Of a stretch of DNA of 30,896 nt, positions 8,003 to 15,898 are shown in pieces. The stretch is taken from assembly GCA_026122915.1 (NCBI GenBank), contig JAGIXO010000006.1, positions 1-30,896 of the forward strand. Reading direction: 5' to 3'. The position numbers and the translations under genes are program-made. A model generated the notes under the pieces. It worked only from the letters and a program-made list of their open reading frames with translations. It was not told the DNA's origin and searched no databases. This stretch comes from Candidatus Electronema nielsenii (lineage in GTDB: Bacteria > Desulfobacterota > Desulfobulbia > Desulfobulbales > Desulfobulbaceae). Position 1 is the stretch's first letter, and every line of letters begins with the position of its first letter.

Positions 8003-8050
8003 TGTAGAGACGAACCCCTGTGTTCGCCCTGTTTTTTGTTGCGCCTACGA
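8003..8050. repeat. Dispersed palindromic repeat copy at the 3' end of kdsB
   Basis: GTAGAGACGAACCCC...GTGTTCGCCC forms an imperfect palindrome (core CGAAC/GTTCG, 8010-8025), followed by TGTTTTTTG and then CCTACGATC at the kdsB stop. The last nine bases match the end of the repeat at 7029-7055. Both copies sit at the stop codon of a minus-strand gene. Confidence 0.5.
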
Positions 8051-8806
8051 TCCGCTCTGGATCATCTCCTCGACTCGCAGCGCATCCTGCGGCGTATCGA
8101 CCTCAATCGAGTCATGCTCGGTCAGCACAACGCGGATGCGGTACCCGTATTCTAAGGCGCGCAGCTGCTCCAGCTTCTCAAAGCGTTCCCACTCGCCTTC
8201 AGGCAGGCTGACAAAGGTGCGGAGAAAGCCCTTGCGGTAGGCGTAAAAACCCAAGTGTTTATAATACGTCGGACTGACCGGTTCTTCCGGGTTGCGCTGG
8301 AAGGGAATAGGCGAGCGGGAGAAGTAAAGCGCGTTGCCGTTGCAGTCGAACACCGTCTTCACATGATTGGGATCGGTGATTTCCTCTGGCCGGATGATCT
8401 TGTAGATCAAGGTGGACATGGGCAAGGCCGGATCATTGATGAGCGGACGGGCCACTTGCTCCACCACCTCTGGCGGAAACAAAGGTTGATCGCCTTGGAT
8501 GTTGACCACCACGTCATGCTCTGCCAGGCCAAGGAGGTCTGTCGCCTCAGCGAGACGGTCGGTGCCAGAGACATGATCGCTTCGAGTCAGCACTGCCTCG
8601 CCGCCAAAGGCCGCTACTGCCGCCGCAATGCGCTCGTCGTCAGTGGCCACGACCACACGAGAGAGCAGCGGCACCTGCCGAGCACGTTCAACCACATGTT
8701 GGATCATCGGTTTGCCTGCGATCAAGGCCAGCGGCTTGCCGGGAAAACGATTGGAACGCCAGCGGGCCGGAATAATTGCGACCACGCTCGGCTGCATTGT
8801 GCGCAT
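8045..8806 (-). CDS. kdsB: 3-deoxy-manno-octulosonate cytidylyltransferase (CMP-KDO synthetase)
   Basis: The 253-residue enzyme activates KDO with CTP for the LPS inner core. The nucleotide-binding signature IIPARWRSNRFPGKPL lies near residue 10, followed by VVVATDDERI, SGTDRLAEA, VVNIQGDQPL with the metal-binding Asp, and YYKHLGFYAYRKGFL. The length matches the usual 245-255. I start at the ATG at 8806 (MRTMQPSVV); the frame stays open to 8887, but the extra 27 residues precede the conserved start and run into the upstream gene. A purine-rich AAAGAG precedes the ATG. The gene lies 52 bp downstream of the AT-rich methyltransferase gene, and a decayed copy of its own N-terminal part lies at 12.99-13.12 kb. 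Confidence 0.95.
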   Translation of the reverse strand: MRTMQPSVVAIIPARWRSNRFPGKPLALIAGKPMIQHVVERARQVPLLSRVVVATDDERIAAAVAAFGGEAVLTRSDHVSGTDRLAEATDLLGLAEHDVVVNIQGDQPLFPPEVVEQVARPLINDPALPMSTLIYKIIRPEEITDPNHVKTVFDCNGNALYFSRSPIPFQRNPEEPVSPTYYKHLGFYAYRKGFLRTFVSLPEGEWERFEKLEQLRALEYGYRIRVVLTEHDSIEVDTPQDALRVEEMIQSGS

Positions 8807-8858
8807 ATATTTTTCTCTTTCTATTCCTTCAAATTCTGAACAGCTCTTCAAGCCAACG

Positions 8859-9623
8859 TCATTCCTTTTCAAGTACAATCGTTGCAAACATGGCGAGATG
8901 TCTCATGCTTGGGGACAGCAGCCGTTCTATCCTACGGCACAACGGATAGCTGCGCTCAGGAACCAAAGTTCTCATGGAAACGCCTCCTGAAAGCAGATAA
9001 ACAAAGGGCCAGTCAGTCTCAATTTTTTTTATTTTAAGAGACCTGTATTTATCAAAAAACACGTTTTGATCCCGTTTAAACACTATCCAAGGTAAAGCTA
9101 AATTAGCACCTGATAATGGGCCGGTGTCTGGAAAATCCCATCTCTCGCTTTCAGGCAAACAAGGCTCATGGTGAAGATGTTTGTAAATTATTGCTGACCA
9201 AGTGGTAATCCACGGTTCAACCATAATAATTCTTCCTTTAGTGGTAAGGCATCGCATGCTCTCTTGAAGAAATCTATCCACATCAGGAAGATGATGAAAA
9301 ACATCTACCATAACGATGGCATCAAGCGAGGATGCTGAGAATGGTAGATATCTGCCATCGAGAATGATGTCAACATTTTTATTCTGCTGGATATCAGAAG
9401 TTATAATATCAGGAACAAAGTCTTTCAGATAACCGCCTCCTGAGCCAAGTTCAAGAATTCTTCCTGACTGATCAGGTAGGTTCAAGAGTATGCTTTGATA
9501 CCACTCATGATAGATTTTCTGCAAGAAAGGTTTGCTTCTGATTATTTGACTATGAACTGACGGCGCATCTTGAGAATCAAGATTAAGATTCAATGCTAAA
9601 GGATGTTGAAGGAAATGTTTCAT
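8859..9623 (-). CDS. Class I SAM-dependent methyltransferase (type 11 family)
   Basis: The 254-residue protein has motif I GRILELGSGGGYLKDF (about residue 57), an acidic strand end in IITSDIQ, LPFSASSLDAIVMVDVFHHLPD (motif IV region) and a late MVEPW strand, as expected for methyltransferase type 11 enzymes. The acceptor is unknown. It is the third gene of the AT-rich island, so a glycan or lipid target is an inference from its neighbours. I chose the ATG at 9623, which follows the TAA of the preceding gene by one base; an upstream TTG at 9653 would overlap it. The C-terminal half holds hydrophobic stretches but no clear membrane helix. Base composition is more AT-rich than kdsB downstream. 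Confidence 0.8.
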   Translation of the reverse strand: MKHFLQHPLALNLNLDSQDAPSVHSQIIRSKPFLQKIYHEWYQSILLNLPDQSGRILELGSGGGYLKDFVPDIITSDIQQNKNVDIILDGRYLPFSASSLDAIVMVDVFHHLPDVDRFLQESMRCLTTKGRIIMVEPWITTWSAIIYKHLHHEPCLPESERWDFPDTGPLSGANLALPWIVFKRDQNVFFDKYRSLKIKKIETDWPFVYLLSGGVSMRTLVPERSYPLCRRIERLLSPSMRHLAMFATIVLEKE

Positions 9624-9624
9624 C

Positions 9625-11067
9625 TTAGATAAATTTAATTTTTCTTGACGCAAAAATAACCATTTTGAGCAGCAGCCAGCCGTTGCTCCATCTGCTTATA
9701 TTCGTTGTGCCATACCTGCGTGCTTGATAACGGATTGGCAGATCAATAATCTTTAAATTCATCTTTGCTGCTCCAAAGATGAGATCAAAATCGCCAAATG
9801 GATCGAATTCACCAAAATAATGCCTGTTTTTTGCAAGCATTTCATAGTCACTCTTCCACATGACTTTTGTCCCGCATAAGGTATCCTTAATCTGCTGATT
9901 GAGCAGCCATGAAAAGGCAATACTAAAAAATTTATTTCCAATAATGTTGAAAAAACGCATTGCTTCGTCTTCCATAGGATAAACGAGGCGCACACCATTG
10001 ATGAATTCTCCTTGACCATCTACAAGAGCCTGAACAAAACGTGGCAGTTCTTCAGGCTTTACAGTCATATCTGCATCAAGAATCAGCACTGCATCTCCTG
10101 TTGCCATCTGAAAACCAAGTCGAACAGCATCTCCCTTGCCTTTACCCTGCTGTCGGTAAAGTGAGATATTACTACCTCCTCTGTTCACAATAGCTTGCTC
10201 TATTGTTTCATACGTATTATCAGAAGAGCCACCCTCGACAAATATAATTTCTGTTTTTTTGCCGATTACTGGTATCCTGTTGAGCAGTTCTTCTATATTA
10301 CCCGCTTCGTTACGAACGGCGACAAGGACTGATGTCGTCAAGTCGCTTATATTTTTCTTTTCTAATACCGGGCGAGAAATCGAAAAATTAGTTAGGGAAA
10401 ACAGGTTAAAAGGGAAGATATGAATGATGAATCGATTTAAAAATTTGGACAATATAGGCACAGGTACTGGAAGAGCGATAAACGCTTTTCTGGATATTTC
10501 CTCAAATTCAGAAAGAGCAAGAAAATTTTTTATATCTTGGGGCGTGAGCCAGTTTTGTTCGAGAAGAGGTCTTGCCAGTTTTAAGCGACGCGCCATTGCC
10601 AGAGGAACTCTCCAAAGATTATTGAAATAATTTATTATGATCCTTGTCTGTTCATGGCAGTTTTTTCTGATATTCATGAGGATATTTTGCACGTCTTCGC
10701 AATCGTTCAAAATATCAGACAAAATAATAATGTCAAATTGTTCATGAATGTCCGAAAGATGGGCATCTGCACAAATAAATTCCAGCTCAGGGTACCGAGA
10801 GGACGCTCTGCTAACCATATTTGCACTAAAATCAATACCAAGGCCGCGTTTTGGCTGTAACTTATGCAGTAGATCGCCTTCTCCAGAACCTATCTCAAGG
10901 ATTCTCAAGCCAGGCGGAACAAAAAACTTATAATAATGACAGAGCAATTCGTGGTAGAATTTGCTGCAAATGCCCTTCTGACAGTTAGTAGCAATTCTGT
11001 TCCAGTGAGCTATCCTTTCTGAAGTGTATCTACTTGTCAAGTGTTCAGAGATGCAATTGGTTGCCAT
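9625..11067 (-). CDS. Methyltransferase - family 2 glycosyltransferase fusion
   Basis: Two domains are visible in 480 residues. Residues about 1-210 form a class I methyltransferase with LRILEIGSGEGDLLHKL (about 56), LGIDFSANMV and FDIIILSDILND. Residues about 244-480 form a GT-A family 2 domain of the dolichol-phosphate-mannose-synthase type: TSVLVAVRNEAGNIEELL, EIIFVEGGSSDNTYE, GKGKGDAVRLGF and the metal-binding LILDADMTV (about 330). The end, GTTNISRW with WLLLKMVIFASRKIKF, is typical of polyprenyl-phosphate glycosyltransferases that sit on the membrane surface. It may make a lipid-linked sugar for the GT-C-like protein encoded just upstream. GGAG lies 8 nt before the ATG; the start overlaps the upstream gene by 31 bp, indicating coupling. 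AT-rich. Confidence 0.85.
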   Translation of the reverse strand: MATNCISEHLTSRYTSERIAHWNRIATNCQKGICSKFYHELLCHYYKFFVPPGLRILEIGSGEGDLLHKLQPKRGLGIDFSANMVSRASSRYPELEFICADAHLSDIHEQFDIIILSDILNDCEDVQNILMNIRKNCHEQTRIIINYFNNLWRVPLAMARRLKLARPLLEQNWLTPQDIKNFLALSEFEEISRKAFIALPVPVPILSKFLNRFIIHIFPFNLFSLTNFSISRPVLEKKNISDLTTSVLVAVRNEAGNIEELLNRIPVIGKKTEIIFVEGGSSDNTYETIEQAIVNRGGSNISLYRQQGKGKGDAVRLGFQMATGDAVLILDADMTVKPEELPRFVQALVDGQGEFINGVRLVYPMEDEAMRFFNIIGNKFFSIAFSWLLNQQIKDTLCGTKVMWKSDYEMLAKNRHYFGEFDPFGDFDLIFGAAKMNLKIIDLPIRYQARRYGTTNISRWSNGWLLLKMVIFASRKIKFI

Positions 11068-12941
11068 GTTATTACTCCATTTTTGTTTAGAACACCAATG
11101 TATTCAACCAATAGAGCATACCCTGTGTCATATTTCCACTGTCTTGGCCGACCTATTATTGTGCCAAGAACATAGATATGATGTTGGTCAAATTTTTGCA
11201 GAGATTCTTTAGAACTGTTTGGAAAAATACACCAAGAGCGAGTATGAACCGTCCGGGCTATCGACGGATCAAAACTGCTCATAGGCCAAAATTCTGTTGC
11301 TCTGGCTGCCACCCATTGATCAGCTTTCAGGAATATGGTATCACGAGTAGTATATCTAATGAGACGATATACTTTTTTTCCGTTAACTGTTTCATATGAA
11401 GCAGCTGGCCATTGTTTTCCTATTGCATCAAGCTCTCTCATTGATAATGGCAAAGATGGAAGATGCAAATGTGAAGCTACCTGCTGAGGAGTCAAATAAT
11501 TTGCAGAGACATCAAACTTTTTCCTTTGATTTTTGCCATGTAAGTGCAGGAACCAAGGAAAGCAGATAAAGATGATGAAACAAGAGCCTATTACTGAGAA
11601 TGGAAACAAAACTTTTTTGCGAGAATAAGAAGAAAAATCTGTTACCGTACAATTATATTGCATTGGATGCAACAGTTGCTGGATGCTGAACGAGCAAAGA
11701 AAGAAAAGAAAAATATCACTTGCTATTTTAACTCTTTCTCCACCGTCAATACCGACGATTGGTAAAGAAGTGATAATTCCTATTAAGTACAAAAAAATGA
11801 ATGTGCCGATATTGGAATTTCTTTTTAAGAAAGAAACACTTACTCCATATAATAAAAGAAAAAGAAATATATATACTCCAGCATTTAATAAAAATAATAC
11901 AATAGACAAAAGTAAAAACAATAAGCTAACCTTGCTCGATATTTTATATCGAGACTGCATTAGAACAGCGAAGAAAAGCATAAATGCAGGGTATAGATAA
12001 ATTTTTTCTATCAAAAAAGCGGATATAATCCATCGGAAATATAAAAAGTACGTTGTTTTGGCAGAATGAAAAAATAATAAAGGGTTACTTGTGAATATAT
12101 CCCAGCATCGCTGATATATAATTTTGTTTAATGAATCAGAATCTATATCTGTCTGCATATATTTTGATATCACAGGATCAAGAGATGCTGATCCCCAGCT
12201 TAATGTATTTGAAACTAATCCATATAATGTCTGTGGATAGTTTGATGCTGTTTCTGCTGTTGCAAATAAATTTAAAGCGATAGTGTTTATCACGTATCCA
12301 AAAAGGATCATGATAAGAAAGAAAAGAAAATTTTTGCACTTATTTTTCAACTGATCGTTGCCTGTAAAAGCAAGTAATGGCAAAGTGAAAAGGCAGCCAA
12401 TAGCCCACGGACGGACAGAAAAAGAAAGGGAGAGAAGGAAAAGACCTATACCATAAAGTTCATAGCGATTGTTGTGAATTCCACTCCACAGGAATCCGAA
12501 GGAAACGACAAGAAGCATTGCTCCTAAGTTTTCGGTCAGAAATACGGATTGGGTCGTCGGCAACCAGAGAGTGATACAGGAAAGAAAAAATGCCGAAGCA
12601 TATTTTTCTGAAATATTTCGTATTAGATAGAAGCAGATGAGTGTCGCGCATGAAAATAAAATTACTTGACCTATGATTGCTGCAAAATACGTTCCACCTG
12701 TACATGCAAAGATGAGAGAAAGAAATGCTGGATAGAGGGGTCTGCGTGAAGGAAACTCAGACATTGTCTCTCCACGCTGAATATATTCGCTTCCTTCAAC
12801 CCAGCCAGCAGCATCAGACCACGGGATTGAATAAATTGTGCTTCCATTTATTGAAACAGTATTTTCTATATTTGTAGAGATACGATATACAGCTAAGACA
12901 AAAAATAAAAGTATAAAAATAAAACAATCTTTTTTTTTCAT
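11037..12941 (-). CDS. Multi-pass membrane protein, probable GT-C family glycosyltransferase
   Basis: The 634-residue protein begins with a hydrophobic helix (residues 7-22) and has about ten membrane segments up to roughly residue 460, then a soluble C-terminal domain of some 170 residues. The first extracytoplasmic loop contains WSDAAGWVEGSEYI and then RRPLYPAFLSLIF. A loop-1 Asp and an RPPLYP-like motif are typical of GT39/ArnT/PMT-type enzymes, which transfer sugars from polyprenyl phosphate. Hence it may act as the periplasmic transferase for the lipid-linked sugar made by the downstream glycosyltransferase. Assignment rests on topology and these motifs only. The gene is very AT-rich, and codons 2-4 are AAA within a run of nine A. 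It is the first gene of the island. Confidence 0.7.
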   Translation of the reverse strand: MKKKDCFIFILLFFVLAVYRISTNIENTVSINGSTIYSIPWSDAAGWVEGSEYIQRGETMSEFPSRRPLYPAFLSLIFACTGGTYFAAIIGQVILFSCATLICFYLIRNISEKYASAFFLSCITLWLPTTQSVFLTENLGAMLLVVSFGFLWSGIHNNRYELYGIGLFLLSLSFSVRPWAIGCLFTLPLLAFTGNDQLKNKCKNFLFFLIMILFGYVINTIALNLFATAETASNYPQTLYGLVSNTLSWGSASLDPVISKYMQTDIDSDSLNKIIYQRCWDIFTSNPLLFFHSAKTTYFLYFRWIISAFLIEKIYLYPAFMLFFAVLMQSRYKISSKVSLLFLLLSIVLFLLNAGVYIFLFLLLYGVSVSFLKRNSNIGTFIFLYLIGIITSLPIVGIDGGERVKIASDIFLFFLCSFSIQQLLHPMQYNCTVTDFSSYSRKKVLFPFSVIGSCFIIFICFPWFLHLHGKNQRKKFDVSANYLTPQQVASHLHLPSLPLSMRELDAIGKQWPAASYETVNGKKVYRLIRYTTRDTIFLKADQWVAARATEFWPMSSFDPSIARTVHTRSWCIFPNSSKESLQKFDQHHIYVLGTIIGRPRQWKYDTGYALLVEYIGVLNKNGVITWQPIASLNT

Positions 12942-12988
12942 AAATATGGTACGTTGGCATATATTTTATCTTAAAAACTACCGTATCG

Positions 12989-13120
12989 TGCGTTCGTCGT
13001 TGGTGGCAACCGTCACGCGAAAGAGCAGCGGCACCTGCTAAATCCCCGTTCGACCACATGCTGAATCACCGACTTCCCTTCAATCAAGGCCAGTAGCTTG
13101 CAGGAGAAACGATTGGATCG
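12989..13120 (-). pseudogene. kdsB: Decayed fragment of a second kdsB
   Basis: This stretch aligns with 8629-8758 of intact kdsB in the same orientation, at roughly three quarters identity by eye. Read on the minus strand it gives RSNRF..K.LALI.GK..IQHVVER and then, after a 2-base insertion near 13042, VPLL.RV.VAT.DER in another frame. It covers about codons 17-60 of kdsB; the first 16 codons and everything after about codon 60 are missing. It lies between the start of the AT-rich island and rsmJ. No intact frame crosses it, so it cannot encode an enzyme. Confidence 0.85.
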
Positions 13121-13211
13121 GATCAGTAAAAAAAAATCATGTTACATCGTGCGCCATGAAATATCAACCGACAAAGTCTCTCCGCCGTGTTTGCCTGTCT
13201 GCGAGGCTCCA

Positions 13212-14006
13212 GTGCTGATCGACACAGCAGTAGTCTATACTGATTCAGCTATAGCCAAGCAAGCTGAAACATTAGCCTTCCAGCTTAAACTGCCTCTGGT
13301 CCAGCCCGGCGAGTCGCACGAGCTACTGCTCCGCTGTACACCTGAGGGACTGGAGCTGCTCAAGCCAGATGATCCCCATCTGAGCGGGCCAGTGCGGGTC
13401 GATTTTACCGCCGGAGCCGCTGCTTTTCGCCGTAAACAGCAGGGCAAGGAGCTGTTGCTTCGCGCTGTTGGTTGCAAAATCGGCAGGCCGTTGGCGGTGA
13501 TTGATGCCACCGGCGGCTTGGGTCGGGATAGCTTTTTACTTGCCGCATCAGGCTGCACGGTACAACTATTCGAGCGGCAACCCATTCTTGCTGCCTTGCT
13601 GGCCGATGGCTTGGAACGCGCCCGCCAATGCCGAGAGACAGGGCAAATCGCAGAACGCATCCAGCTGATTGTCGGTGATGCAGTCTCCGCCTTACGCGAA
13701 ATGGAGGATCGCGGTCAACACGCGGCGGTCATCTACCTTGACCCCATGTTCCCAGAACGGCGCAAATCCGCCTTAGTTAAGAAAGAAGCACAGATGCTCC
13801 AGCTGCTCGCCTCTGCTGAGGCAACGGACGAGGCCCAGCTGCTGGCAGCGGCACTGGCAGTCGGCAAACGGGTGGTAGTCAAGCGGCCTGTCAAGGCGAC
13901 CTGTATCGCTGGGCCTGCGCCATCTCATGCTGTGATCGGAAAAACAGTCCGTTTTGATGTCTATCTGCACATGACAGGCAGCCTGAAAAAGGCCAATGCA
14001 GAATAG
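13212..14006 (+). CDS. rsmJ: 16S rRNA (guanine-1516-N2)-methyltransferase
   Basis: The 264-residue protein matches RsmJ (YhiQ), which methylates G1516 in 16S rRNA. Key segments are VRVDFTAGAAAFRRKQQGKELLLRA, motif I VIDATGGLGRDSFLLAASG (about residue 95), LFERQPILAALLADGLERA, VIYLDPMFPERRKSALVKKE (about 175, the catalytic-loop signature) and VGKRVVVKRP. The frame is open back to 13098, but that part reads over the kdsB remnant and lacks homology. I start at the GTG at 13212 (then LIDTAVVYTDS), which has GAGG five bases upstream. E. coli RsmJ is 250 residues. A weak hairpin (AATTCAG/CTGAATT, 14014-14046) with a following T run lies after the stop. Confidence 0.9.
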   Translation: MLIDTAVVYTDSAIAKQAETLAFQLKLPLVQPGESHELLLRCTPEGLELLKPDDPHLSGPVRVDFTAGAAAFRRKQQGKELLLRAVGCKIGRPLAVIDATGGLGRDSFLLAASGCTVQLFERQPILAALLADGLERARQCRETGQIAERIQLIVGDAVSALREMEDRGQHAAVIYLDPMFPERRKSALVKKEAQMLQLLASAEATDEAQLLAAALAVGKRVVVKRPVKATCIAGPAPSHAVIGKTVRFDVYLHMTGSLKKANAE

Positions 14007-14094
14007 TGCTGGCAATTCAGGCTCTCCTTGGGTAAAATGCTGAATTTTTTCATCTGCGGACCAAGGTAAGGCATCAGAAAGACAGTTACGACGG

Positions 14095-15255
14095 ATGCAT
14101 CTAAAAAAAGAAACTGTTGTCTCAATCATCAACACCATCGGCGAGCTGAATCAGCTCCAAGATGTTGATATGATTTTGAGTAGCACACTGTGTGAGGCGC
14201 GCGCGCTGGCTAACGCCGATGCAGGTTCGATTTTTCTCCTCCGCAACGGTGAGTTGGAGTTCCGTCATGTGCAAAACGACACGCTCTTTGGGGCAAAGGA
14301 GGGCGGAATATTTCAATATAGTGCGGAAACCCTGCCCATCAGCGAGAGTTCGATTGTCGGCTACGCAGCTCTGACCAAAGAGATGGTGGCGATAGACGAT
14401 GCTTACGCCATCCCTGATGGGGTACCTTACCAATTTAACGCCTCTTTTGATGAGAAAAACAGGTATCGCACCGTCTCTATTCTCGCGGTGCCACTGATCT
14501 CACGTGGTAACAGCTTGGTCGGGGTGATGCAGCTGATCAATGCCAAAAATCGGCAAGGTAATCCGACTTTTTTTTCTGAGCAGATTAAAACCTTAGTTCC
14601 TATTTTTACCAATAATGCAGCGGCGATCATCGAACGAAGTATCCTCAACCGAGAACTCATCCTGCGCATGGCGAAAATGGCCGAGCTGCATGACCCAGAA
14701 GAAACCGGTGTACATGTCCAGCGGGTCAGTGCCTTTTGTGCAGAACTGTACCAACGTTGGGCGGAAAATAGAAAGATACCCCGCTGGGAAATCCGCCGCT
14801 TCCGTGACATCATCAGTCAGGCCTCGATGCTTCATGACGCAGGCAAGGTGGGAATTCCCGATGCCGTGTTGAAAAAGCCTGGCCCGCTGGATGACGACGA
14901 ATTTTTGCTTGTCAAACAGCACACCGTGTACGGGGCCAAGCTCTTTAGCAGCATTTCCTCAGAATTAGATCAGGTCACGCATGACATCATGCTCTATCAC
15001 CATGAATACTGGAACGGATTGGGGTATCCAGTCGGTCTAGTTAGAGAACAAATCCCCTTAGCTGCCCGGATCACCGCGCTGGCTGATGTCTTTGACGCTC
15101 TTTCCTCAAAACGCTGCTATAAGGTATCTTGGAGCAATGAAATGATTTACAAGGAAATCAGAAATGATTCCGGGATACATTTCGACCCAGAGCTGGTAGA
15201 TATTTTTTTTGAAATCACCGACATCCTTCATGCCATTCAGATGAAGTTCAAATAG
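14095..15255 (+). CDS. GAF and HD-GYP domain cyclic-di-GMP phosphodiesterase
   Basis: The 386-residue protein has an N-terminal GAF sensor domain (about 20-180: ANADAGSIFLL, ILAVPLISRGNSLVGVMQLIN) and a C-terminal HD-GYP domain with MLHDAGKVGIP (HD at about 245), VKQHTVYG, HHEYWNGLGYP (about 301) and ITALADVFDALSSKR. The metal-binding HD and the GYP triad are intact, so it should hydrolyse cyclic-di-GMP. There is no membrane segment, so the GAF domain probably reads a cytoplasmic ligand. The ATG is preceded only by a weak GACGG. It is followed after 13 bp by the small acidic protein that leads the HPr gene, so a link between second-messenger and PTS signalling is possible but unproven. Confidence 0.92.
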   Translation: MHLKKETVVSIINTIGELNQLQDVDMILSSTLCEARALANADAGSIFLLRNGELEFRHVQNDTLFGAKEGGIFQYSAETLPISESSIVGYAALTKEMVAIDDAYAIPDGVPYQFNASFDEKNRYRTVSILAVPLISRGNSLVGVMQLINAKNRQGNPTFFSEQIKTLVPIFTNNAAAIIERSILNRELILRMAKMAELHDPEETGVHVQRVSAFCAELYQRWAENRKIPRWEIRRFRDIISQASMLHDAGKVGIPDAVLKKPGPLDDDEFLLVKQHTVYGAKLFSSISSELDQVTHDIMLYHHEYWNGLGYPVGLVREQIPLAARITALADVFDALSSKRCYKVSWSNEMIYKEIRNDSGIHFDPELVDIFFEITDILHAIQMKFK

Positions 15256-15268
15256 GACAACCACTACT

Positions 15269-15631
15269 ATGATTGAGCAAACCATTGCTGAACTGAAAAA
15301 ACTCGTTCCTTTCAAAGAAACCACTGAATCAGGAGACATCGTGCTGGTTTTAGCCGAGGAAGAAGAGCATCCCGCCCTTCTCTATGCCTTAGTGACCGGT
15401 ATCGAGCGCGATACCACCCGCCGCGATGAGTGGTGGCATCTGTCGCTCCAGCTGCTCTCGGTGCCGCCGCAGGCCGTGGTTTGGACCTTACGCACCCCGC
15501 AATTCACCGGTCAAGAAAGTTTCACAATGGGCGGTAAAGGCCGTTTCATCAAAGCGATACGAATTGAAAAACCGCAATCCGTTTCATCACCGGAACCTAA
15601 GGCCAGAGGCGGTCTGCGTTTGGTCAAATGA
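15269..15631 (+). CDS. Small conserved-looking protein of unknown function upstream of HPr
   Basis: I do not recognise this 120-residue soluble protein. It starts MIEQTIAELKKLVPFKE, has an acidic stretch (LVLAEEEEH, residues 26-34), then a likely beta-rich core (LYALVTGIERD, WWHLSLQLLSVPPQAVVWTL, FTMGGKGRFIKAIRI) and a basic tail. No signal peptide or membrane helix is seen. Its stop overlaps the HPr start as ATGA, so the two are translationally coupled. That arrangement suggests a role tied to the PTS relay or to metabolic regulation, which is only inference. The base composition matches that of its neighbours. Confidence 0.75.
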   Translation: MIEQTIAELKKLVPFKETTESGDIVLVLAEEEEHPALLYALVTGIERDTTRRDEWWHLSLQLLSVPPQAVVWTLRTPQFTGQESFTMGGKGRFIKAIRIEKPQSVSSPEPKARGGLRLVK

Positions 15632-15897
15632 GCGAGATTATCTGGGAGAGTCAGATTGCTCTTCCGAGAGGTGTACATTGCCGGGTAGCAGCCAAGATGA
15701 CTGAGATCGTGGCGACACACGATGCCCAAGTACAGCTTGCTGCTGAAGGCGGCACAGCAGACTGCTCCTCTATGCTGGAAATTCTCAGCCTCGCTCTCAC
15801 CCAAGGCAGCTCAGTGCGCTGCACAGCAACAGGCCCGAATGCGCCGCAAGTGGCGCAGGCTATTGATCAACTGCTCTCCGCCAAGAAGGAGCTTTGA
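15628..15897 (+). CDS. HPr-like phosphocarrier protein
   Basis: The 89-residue protein is the phosphocarrier that takes phosphate from enzyme I. His17 in PRGVHCRVAAKM corresponds to the active His15, with Arg19 in the place of Arg17; the usual following Pro is Val here. Ser48 in SSMLEILSLAL matches the regulatory Ser46 position, so HPr kinase control is possible. Enzyme I is encoded directly downstream (one base between stop and ATG), and no sugar permease (EII) gene is in the window. In related bacteria such incomplete PTS relays are thought to be regulatory; here that is inference. The start overlaps the upstream stop (ATGA). Confidence 0.88.
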   Translation: MSEIIWESQIALPRGVHCRVAAKMTEIVATHDAQVQLAAEGGTADCSSMLEILSLALTQGSSVRCTATGPNAPQVAQAIDQLLSAKKEL

Positions 15898-15898
15898 C

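Noticed and set aside
8255..8839. A long plus-strand open frame (194 codons) opposite kdsB
   Set aside because: It is antisense to a clear KdsB and has no motif or good start; it arises from the codon bias of kdsB.
12814..13059. A minus-strand 81-codon frame across the island border
   Set aside because: It reads the kdsB remnant in part in the wrong frame and overlaps the membrane-protein start; it is better explained by the pseudogene.
13098..13211. N-terminal extension of rsmJ
   Set aside because: The extension lies partly over the kdsB remnant, has no ribosome-binding site, and precedes the family's homology.
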